From: Vitreoscilla sp.
Lineage (GTDB): Bacteria > Pseudomonadota > Gammaproteobacteria > Burkholderiales > Burkholderiaceae
Length of the DNA stretch: 7,205 nt
Direction of reading: 5' to 3'
Assembly (NCBI GenBank): GCA_014378125.1
Contig: JACMOG010000104.1
Coordinates: 1-7,205, forward strand
Under the pieces are notes generated by a model. That model made no database searches, was not told the DNA's origin, and saw only the letters and a list, made by a program, of their open reading frames with translations. Every line of letters begins with the position of its first letter. The first letter of the stretch is position 1. Made by a program: the position numbers and the translations under genes. Shown piece by piece: positions 1 through 4,629 of this stretch.

Positions 1-64
1 CACCTCACAAGTTCGCCGACTTCTTCCACCCGCGAATGTTGCCCGCTGGCAGGCCGGGCGTGGA

Positions 65-161
65 ACGACCAACCGGGCGAGTCTCTTTTGTGAGGTCAAG
101 GAGGAGCCGCGCCGCAGGCCGGCGGGGGACACGAACAAAAGAGACTTGCCCGGTGAGTCGT
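65..161. repeat. Long imperfect inverted repeat (possible REP/MITE-like element or RNA hairpin)
   Basis: The arms at 65-91 and 135-161 are 27 bases each and pair with only three discrepancies: two adjacent mismatches (70/156 and 71/155) and one G-T pair (79/147). The inner 20 bases (72-91 against 135-154) are otherwise perfectly complementary. The 43-base loop is very GC-rich and could fold a small hairpin of its own (about 110-114 with 120-124). The element lies downstream of the stop of the minus-strand oxidoreductase gene. There is no T-run directly after the stem on either strand, so it does not look like a standard intrinsic terminator. No gene is supported anywhere in 1-236. Direct observation: the symmetry. 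Inference: that it is a mobile or repetitive element. Confidence 0.75.
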
Positions 162-202
162 GACTGACCCACCGCGCCCCGCAAACCGCATCACGCAGTC
201 AC
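160..202. repeat. Small 7-bp inverted repeat GTGACTG / CAGTCAC
   Basis: GTGACTG at 160-166 is perfectly complementary to CAGTCAC at 196-202, with a 29-base spacer. It abuts the outer edge of the larger inverted repeat and is 34 bases beyond the stop codon of the minus-strand oxidoreductase gene. A 7-bp stem with a long loop and no U-tract is weak as a terminator, and a chance match is possible. Confidence 0.3.
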
Positions 203-236
203 CCACTACGCAAACCAGCCAGCCAGCAAAGGACGA

Positions 237-893
237 TCAACCAGCAGCCAGTTGCCGCAGCGCCTGCTCGAACACCTCGACCGGCTGCCCGCCGGAGATC
301 AGGTGCTTGTCATCGATGATGATGGCCGGCACCGAGTTGATGCCGCGCTGCTGGTAGTACCGTTCGCGCTCGCGCACCTCGTCCGCGTAGCGGCCGCTGG
401 ACAGCACCTCGCGCGCCTGTTCGCCGTCGAGGCCGGCCTCGGTGGCGTAGCGCACCAGCACCTCGTGCGAGCTGGGATCCTGGCCGTCCGTGAAGTAGGC
501 CTTCAGGAAAGCGTGCTTCAAAGCCAACGCGTTCTCTCCGGTGGTGCTCCCGTCGTGGTCGAGCACCTCGGCCCAGTGCAGCAGGCGGTGCGCATCGAAC
601 GTGTTGTAGATGCGCGCCCGGGCGTCCATGTTGAACGTGAAGCCCACGGCCGCGCCGCGTTCGCGGATTGCCTCGCGGTTCTTCTGCACCTGCGCGGCCG
701 GCATGCCGTACTTGCGCGCGATGTGCTCGTTGGTGTCCTCGCCCTCGGGCGCCATCTGCGGGTTGAGCTCGAAGGGCTGGAAGTGCAGCGTCACCGGCAC
801 CTCGGGGCCCAGGCGCTCGAGCGCCGTCTCCAATGCGGTGAGGCCGATGGCGCACCAGGGGCAGGAGACGTCGGAGACGAAATCGATCTTCAT
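237..893 (-). CDS. DsbA-family (FrnE-like) thiol-disulfide oxidoreductase
   Basis: This is a 218-residue protein of the DsbA/FrnE group of thioredoxin-fold proteins. It starts with a beta strand (MKIDFVSDVS) leading into the redox motif C11-P-W-C14. A helical insertion follows, and then the conserved cis-proline segment SVPAIII (Pro about 189) and an ISGGQP turn before the last helix. This order, the CPWC motif and the length match FrnE-type proteins, which are cytoplasmic and act in disulfide exchange or isomerisation. No signal peptide is visible, consistent with a cytosolic location, so it is unlikely to be the periplasmic DsbA of the DsbA/DsbB system. I chose ATG at 893 because family members begin directly at the strand before CPWC; a TTG at 908 in the same frame would add five residues. 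Neither start has a clear Shine-Dalgarno. A small membrane-protein gene lies 66 bp upstream on the same strand and may be co-transcribed. The physiological substrate is unknown. Confidence 0.92.
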   Translation of the reverse strand: MKIDFVSDVSCPWCAIGLTALETALERLGPEVPVTLHFQPFELNPQMAPEGEDTNEHIARKYGMPAAQVQKNREAIRERGAAVGFTFNMDARARIYNTFDAHRLLHWAEVLDHDGSTTGENALALKHAFLKAYFTDGQDPSSHEVLVRYATEAGLDGEQAREVLSSGRYADEVRERERYYQQRGINSVPAIIIDDKHLISGGQPVEVFEQALRQLAAG

Positions 894-959
894 GGCGGGG
901 TCCGGCAAGGGGATGCCACGAAGTTTAGGGCGAACTCGCGGGACGCAAGGGCCGTGGGG

Positions 960-1124
960 TCACAGCATCATCAGCAGCCCCATGACGATGGCGATGCCGA
1001 AGCAGAACGCGCCGACGGCGCGCAACTGGCGCTGCTTCTCGGGCTGCTGGCGCGAGGAGATGAAGGCGAGCGTGCCGGGGCCGATGCCGGCGATCATCGA
1101 GACGATCGGGAGGAAGTTGCCCAT
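960..1124 (-). CDS. Small two-helix membrane protein, function unknown
   Basis: The ORF encodes 54 residues with a simple hairpin-membrane layout. A hydrophobic segment covers about residues 4-23 (rich in Ile, Gly and Leu), a short basic loop SRQQPEKQRQLR follows (about 24-35), and a second hydrophobic segment runs from about 36 to the C-terminus and ends MGLLMML. The charged loop between two helices is what one expects of a real inner-membrane miniprotein and is unlike the Arg/Ala/Pro-rich shadow ORFs of this GC-rich DNA. The start at 1124 is favoured because AAGGA lies 7 bases upstream of that ATG; the in-frame ATG at 1139 has no comparable site. The gene sits between the FrnE-like oxidoreductase downstream on the same strand and a divergent membrane-anchored unknown upstream. 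I do not recognise the family. Confidence 0.65.
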   Translation of the reverse strand: MGNFLPIVSMIAGIGPGTLAFISSRQQPEKQRQLRAVGAFCFGIAIVMGLLMML

Positions 1125-1131
1125 GGCGGAT

Positions 1132-1136
1132 TCCTT
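1132..1136 (-). promoter_or_regulatory. Shine-Dalgarno AAGGA deciding the miniprotein start
   Basis: Read on the minus strand, AAGGA stands 7 bases before the ATG at 1124. It lies just inside the alternative 1139 start, whose own upstream sequence is pyrimidine-rich, so it selects the shorter 54-residue product. Confidence 0.55.
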
Positions 1137-1183
1137 CATGGAAGAGGTGGACGAAAAGGTGCGGGCCGGACGACCCTGCCTGA

Positions 1184-1762
1184 ATGAACGCGTTGCGCGC
1201 CGCGATCCGGACATCGCCGTCGGTTAAGCTGCACGCGCCCTTCGCCACCTCGACAACGCCGCCCTTGACCGCCCTCTTCGCCGCCCTGCTCTTACTGATC
1301 GCCGGCTACGTCGTCTTCGACCGCCGCCGCCACGCCCGTCTCAAGACGGCCTGCACGGCGGCCTGGGAACAGGCCTACGCCAGCACCGCTTCGAAGCCGT
1401 CGTTCGAGATGGCCTACTCGTACGGCGAGCCCGTGTTCAAGATCGAGTTCGCGTCGAAGATGGCGCAGGCCGCGGCCGCCGATGCCAATGCCGCGTTCCT
1501 GCAGTCCATCGACGCCCTGTGCAAGGGCCGCGGCCGCAAGCGCCAGTTCAAGGCGCAACGCGCGGTGTTCTTCCAGCATCCGGGCGACGACGAGGCCGCG
1601 GTGGTGCACTGCTGCGACACGATGCGCGCGCAGGTGGGCCGCACGATCGTGTATGCCGACAATGTGAAGACCTACGGGCTGAAGACGTCCATCGTGGGCA
1701 CGCCGGCGCTGGGGATCGCGCACTGCCCGTGGTGCGGCAGCTCGCTGCCGCCGACGGCCTGA
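1184..1762 (+). CDS. Membrane-anchored protein with C-terminal CPWCG motif, function unknown
   Basis: This is a 192-residue protein with one strong hydrophobic stretch at about residues 28-45, followed by a basic stop-transfer cluster (DRRRHARLK). That suggests an N-in, C-out or simply anchored topology. The soluble part contains an aromatic-rich segment FEMAYSYGEPVFKIEF (about 74-89), an Ala-rich helix, and a C-terminal HCPWCGSSLP (180-189) that resembles a zinc-ribbon knuckle or a redox CxxC. Other cysteines are at 57, 113, 143 and 144. I do not recognise a named family. The ATG at 1184 has no good Shine-Dalgarno. A TTG at 1265, immediately before the hydrophobic segment, is a plausible alternative start giving about 165 residues. 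The gene diverges from the 54-residue membrane protein and converges on the FAD oxidoreductase gene with a 7-bp gap, with no terminator visible between them. Confidence 0.75.
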   Translation: MNALRAAIRTSPSVKLHAPFATSTTPPLTALFAALLLLIAGYVVFDRRRHARLKTACTAAWEQAYASTASKPSFEMAYSYGEPVFKIEFASKMAQAAAADANAAFLQSIDALCKGRGRKRQFKAQRAVFFQHPGDDEAAVVHCCDTMRAQVGRTIVYADNVKTYGLKTSIVGTPALGIAHCPWCGSSLPPTA

Positions 1763-1769
1763 CGCCCGC

Positions 1770-3062
1770 TCAGACGAAGTCGCGCGCCCGGTAGTACGTC
1801 ATCCCGACGGCCTGCATCAGCCCGCCCACGGCCTCGCCGCCCGGAAACGCCGGGTTGACGATGGGCGCGAACCAGTCGAGCTCGTCGGACCTCGCCAGGA
1901 TCTTGTCGGTGATTACCTTGGCTGCCACGCGCGTGGGCACCAGGCCATGGCCACAGAAGCCCTGGGCCCAGAACACGCGGCCGTCGCGCTGGCCCCAGTC
2001 GGGCATGCGGCGCATGGTGATGTCGATGTGGCCGCCCCAGGCGTAGTCCATCTCCACGTCGGCCAGTTGCGGGAACACGCGCACGATGTTGCGCTTCATG
2101 GCCTGCTGCAGGTTCACGGGCGTGCCGCCGAGGTAGGTGCACTTGCCGCCGAACAGCAGGCGGTGGTCGGCCGTCATGCGGAAGTATTCGAGGATGAACT
2201 GGTTGTCGTAGACCGCATGGTTGTGCGGGATCAGGCTGCGCGCCAGGGCCTCGCCCAGCGGCGCGGTGACGCCGATGAAGGTGCCCACCGGCAGCGTGCG
2301 CGAGGCCAGCTTCGGGTCGAGCTTGTCGACGTACGCGTTGGTGGCCAGCACCAGCTGGTGGCAGCGCACCACGTGCGGGCCGACGTTCACCTCGATGTGG
2401 CTGGACTTCTCCACGTAGCTGTCCACCTTGCTCTGCTCGAAGATGCGCACGCCCTGGCTCTTGACCGCGCGGGCCAGGCCCAGCACGTACTTCAGCGGGT
2501 GGATGTGGCAGCCTTCGGGATCGACGATGCCGGCCTGGAAGCGCGGTGAGTTCACGTAGCCGCCGAGATCCTTCTTCTCGATCAGTTGCAGCTTGTCGTA
2601 GCCCCACTCGTCGACGCACTCCTCGATCCAGTCGGTGAGGTCGGCCACGCGGCGCTGCAGCACCGCCACTTCCAGGTGGCCCTGCACCAGGTCGCAGTCG
2701 ATGGCGTGGTCGGCCATGATCCCGCGGATGTCGGCCACGGCCTCGCGCGACGCGTCGAACATGCGCTTGGCACGCTCCTGGCCCATCGCGCCCTTCAGGC
2801 GCTGCATGCCGCACGGGAAGCCGATGATCATCTGGCCACCGTTGCGGCCCGACGCGCCCCAGCCCACGCGGCTGGCCTCGACGACGAGCACCCGCTTGCC
2901 GGCCTTGGCCAGCTCCAGCGCGCTGTACAGGCCGAAGAAGCCGGCACCGACCACGCACACGTCGACGTCCAGGCTCTCCTGCAGCGACGGGCGGATCGAT
3001 TGCAGGTGGCGCGACGAGGCGGCGTAGTACGAGTCGACGTAGTCGGAAGAGGAGCGGAACAT
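1770..3062 (-). CDS. puuB: FAD-dependent amine oxidoreductase, PuuB/OrdL type (gamma-glutamylputrescine oxidase-like)
   Basis: This is a 430-residue flavoprotein of the DAO/glycine oxidase fold, close in length to PuuB of Escherichia coli (about 426). The FAD dinucleotide-binding motif is VVGAGFFG (37-44), ending with the ribose-binding acidic residue E62, and is followed by the family signature GWGASGRNGGQ (67-77). Further landmarks are GCHIHPLKYV (184-193), ATNAYVD (240-246), AWGGHIDIT (341-349) and the C-terminal FAD-contacting GFCGHG (368-373). PuuB-type enzymes oxidise the secondary amine side of gamma-glutamylputrescine or related conjugates to an aldehyde, releasing peroxide. The gene follows the GS-like ligase by 24 bp, in the order ligase then oxidase, as expected for a gamma-glutamyl amine pathway. 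A weak AAGAAAG precedes the start. The exact amine substrate is not readable from sequence, and other amines or amino acids are possible. Confidence 0.88.
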   Translation of the reverse strand: MFRSSSDYVDSYYAASSRHLQSIRPSLQESLDVDVCVVGAGFFGLYSALELAKAGKRVLVVEASRVGWGASGRNGGQMIIGFPCGMQRLKGAMGQERAKRMFDASREAVADIRGIMADHAIDCDLVQGHLEVAVLQRRVADLTDWIEECVDEWGYDKLQLIEKKDLGGYVNSPRFQAGIVDPEGCHIHPLKYVLGLARAVKSQGVRIFEQSKVDSYVEKSSHIEVNVGPHVVRCHQLVLATNAYVDKLDPKLASRTLPVGTFIGVTAPLGEALARSLIPHNHAVYDNQFILEYFRMTADHRLLFGGKCTYLGGTPVNLQQAMKRNIVRVFPQLADVEMDYAWGGHIDITMRRMPDWGQRDGRVFWAQGFCGHGLVPTRVAAKVITDKILARSDELDWFAPIVNPAFPGGEAVGGLMQAVGMTYYRARDFV

Positions 3063-3086
3063 GGACGGCTTTCTTGGAGAAACGGA

Positions 3087-4529
3087 TCAGGCGAGTTCGA
3101 CGAGGTGGACCAGGTCCCAGTGGTGGCGCGGGTCGGCGGCGGCGTGGCGCTCGGCGCTCTCGTGGCGCTTGAGCGCGACGAACAGATCCACCAGCGGATC
3201 GCCGAACAACTCGCGCATCAGCGCGCTGGCCTCCAGGGCGTCGCACGCCCGCGGCAGCGTGGTCGGCAAGGCGACGCCTGCGCCCCCTTCCGGCGCCAGG
3301 CCTTGCTCGATGCCCGCCAGGCCCAGGCCCAGCGTCGCGGCCACGATCAGGTAGGGATTCGCGTCGCCGCCCGGCAGGCGGTTCTCGATCCGGCGGTTCT
3401 GCGCGCTCGCCTGCGGCAGGCGGAACGCCACCGCGCGGTCGTCGTGGCCCCAGCTGGCCGACGACGGCGAGGCGTTGCTCAGGCGGATGCGGTCGAACGC
3501 CATGTCGTGCGGCGCGAAGAAGGCCATGGCGGCGTCGGCGTGGCGCTGCAGGCCGCCGATGAACGCGCCCAGCGCGTCGCGATCGCGGCCATCGGGATGC
3601 GCGAAGGCGTTGGTGTGCGTGGCCGGCTCACCGGCGAGCGCGCCGTCCTTGTGCTGCAGGCTGAAGTGCCAGTGCATGCCGGTGCCGGGCTCGTCGAGGA
3701 ACGGCTTGGGCGCGAACGTGGCGAGGAAGCCGAACTTCGCGGCTACCTGGCGCGCGAGGCGCTTGAAGCGGAACACCGCGTCGGCCTGGGCCAACGGCTC
3801 GCCGGGCATGAAGTTCACCTCGTACTGCGAATATGCCGCCTCGTGCGCGTGGCCGCACACGGGGATGCCCTGCAGGTGGCAGGCCTCGAACAGCGCGTCG
3901 AAGTACTCGGCGAAGTGGCCGGTGCGCTCCAGCGAGTACGCCTCGCAGGCCCGCTCGCGCGCGGGCGCGCCTACGCGGGACGCCGGCGCGTGCAGGCTCA
4001 CCTGGCCGTCGAGCTCGCGCCGGGCGACGAGGAACAGCTCCAGCTCCGGCGCCACGGTGGCCACGAGGCCCGCGCGGTCGAGGCGGGCCAGCACGCGGCG
4101 CAGCGCGGCGCGCGGCGACAGCTCGCTGGCGCAGATCGCGCGGCCGTAGCGCTCGGCGTGCAGCGGGCCCACGGGCTCGCAGATCACCGCGGCGGTTCCC
4201 GCGCGGCCGGGCTGCGCGCACAGCGTGGCCAGGTCGGGCACCAGGCTGATGTCTAGGTAGGACGCCGGCAACAGCGGGCCGAACACGGTCTCGGGCTCGC
4301 CCGCCGTCAACGTCAGGCCGAACACCACCGACGGGAAGCGGCAGCCGGCCATGCCCACGAAGTCGGCGTGGCCCACCGACTTGCCGCGCGCCACCGAGGT
4401 GAAGTCGCCGACGGCGCATTCGATGGCCGCCACGGGCGTGCCGCCCAGCGCGGCGGACAGCTGCGCGAGCGCGGCCTGGATGGCGGAGCGGTCGGGCGCG
4501 GCCAGGGCCGCGGTGGAGAAGGCATTCAT
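3087..4529 (-). CDS. puuA: Glutamine synthetase-fold gamma-glutamylamine ligase (PuuA-like)
   Basis: This 480-residue protein has the glutamine synthetase fold. An N-terminal domain carries GDFTSVARGKS (41-51) in the position of the family's usual D-x-NG-x-x-RGK loop. The catalytic barrel has metal/glutamate ligands PELELF (E162, E164), HE at 229-230, QYEVNF (E237), GTGMHWH (282-288, ATP/metal His), an Arg-rich nucleotide/phosphate region (R347, R349, WG 360-361, R365, R370) and RIENRLPG..ANPYL (380-393). Such proteins ligate glutamate to an amine using ATP. The adjacent PuuB-like oxidase argues for gamma-glutamylputrescine or a related glutamylamine rather than glutamine. The ATG at 4529 is favoured because an upstream in-frame start at 4652 would overlap the divergent regulator gene and add a non-family N-terminus. 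No clear Shine-Dalgarno precedes it. The C-terminus (residues 455-480) is unusually His-rich and ends HHWDLVHLVELA. Substrate assignment is inference. Confidence 0.87.
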   Translation of the reverse strand: MNAFSTAALAAPDRSAIQAALAQLSAALGGTPVAAIECAVGDFTSVARGKSVGHADFVGMAGCRFPSVVFGLTLTAGEPETVFGPLLPASYLDISLVPDLATLCAQPGRAGTAAVICEPVGPLHAERYGRAICASELSPRAALRRVLARLDRAGLVATVAPELELFLVARRELDGQVSLHAPASRVGAPARERACEAYSLERTGHFAEYFDALFEACHLQGIPVCGHAHEAAYSQYEVNFMPGEPLAQADAVFRFKRLARQVAAKFGFLATFAPKPFLDEPGTGMHWHFSLQHKDGALAGEPATHTNAFAHPDGRDRDALGAFIGGLQRHADAAMAFFAPHDMAFDRIRLSNASPSSASWGHDDRAVAFRLPQASAQNRRIENRLPGGDANPYLIVAATLGLGLAGIEQGLAPEGGAGVALPTTLPRACDALEASALMRELFGDPLVDLFVALKRHESAERHAAADPRHHWDLVHLVELA

Positions 4530-4536
4530 GTACCAC

Positions 4537-4565
4537 AGCTTACGCACCGATTGGCCCAGCGTGAA
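4537..4565 (-). promoter_or_regulatory. Weak promoter candidate for the ligase-oxidase operon
   Basis: On the minus strand TTCACG (4565-4560) and TAAGCT (4542-4537) are spaced by 17 bases, a poor but correctly spaced match to a sigma-70 promoter. Transcription would begin within a few bases of the ligase ATG at 4529, giving an almost leaderless message, which agrees with the absence of a Shine-Dalgarno. The -35 hexamer would fall between two inverted GGGCCA arms. Confidence 0.22.
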
Positions 4566-4605
4566 GGGCCATTTGGCGTTGCCGGGACTGGGCCACTTTT
4601 TGGCC
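4552..4605. promoter_or_regulatory. Candidate MocR operator: repeated GGGCCA blocks in the divergent promoter region
   Basis: The 100-bp gap between the ligase and regulator genes contains TGGCCC (4552-4557), GGGCCA (4566-4571) and GGGCCA (4590-4595), with a further TGGCC at 4601-4605. The first two form an inverted pair with an 8-base spacer; the second and third are direct repeats with a 24-base period and similar T-rich flanks. The outer pair extends to an 8-base perfect inverted repeat (4552-4559 with 4588-4595). MocR regulators such as GabR and PdxR are known to bind repeated short sites in the shared promoter between themselves and their target. Assigning these blocks to this regulator is inference. 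Confidence 0.5.
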
Positions 4606-4629
4606 GAGGCGTAGGATTGCCAGTTCGCC

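Noticed and set aside
215..226. (CCAG)3 tandem repeat beyond the oxidoreductase stop
   Set aside because: Three copies of four bases is within chance for this composition, and no function is suggested.
1..236. CRISPR array or tRNA in the left gene-free region
   Set aside because: No regularly spaced direct repeats and no cloverleaf or CCA-end pattern were found; the only clear structure is inverted symmetry.
252..1187. 311-codon plus-strand frame antisense to the FrnE-like gene
   Set aside because: It is a GC-rich shadow rich in Ala, Arg, Val, Gly and His with no recognisable motif. It overlaps the well-supported oxidoreductase and miniprotein genes.
1763..1769. Terminator between the convergent genes ending at 1762 and 1770
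   Set aside because: The gap is 7 bp and no stem with a T-run spans either stop codon, so nothing can be called.
1672..3246. 524-codon minus-strand frame overlapping the FAD oxidoreductase in another phase
   Set aside because: It is Arg/Gly/Pro-rich without domain features, and it runs out of frame through the PuuB-like gene.
2586..4256. 556-codon plus-strand frame across the ligase and oxidase genes
   Set aside because: Its composition is typical of an antisense shadow of high-GC codons, and the opposite strand carries two genes with full family motifs.
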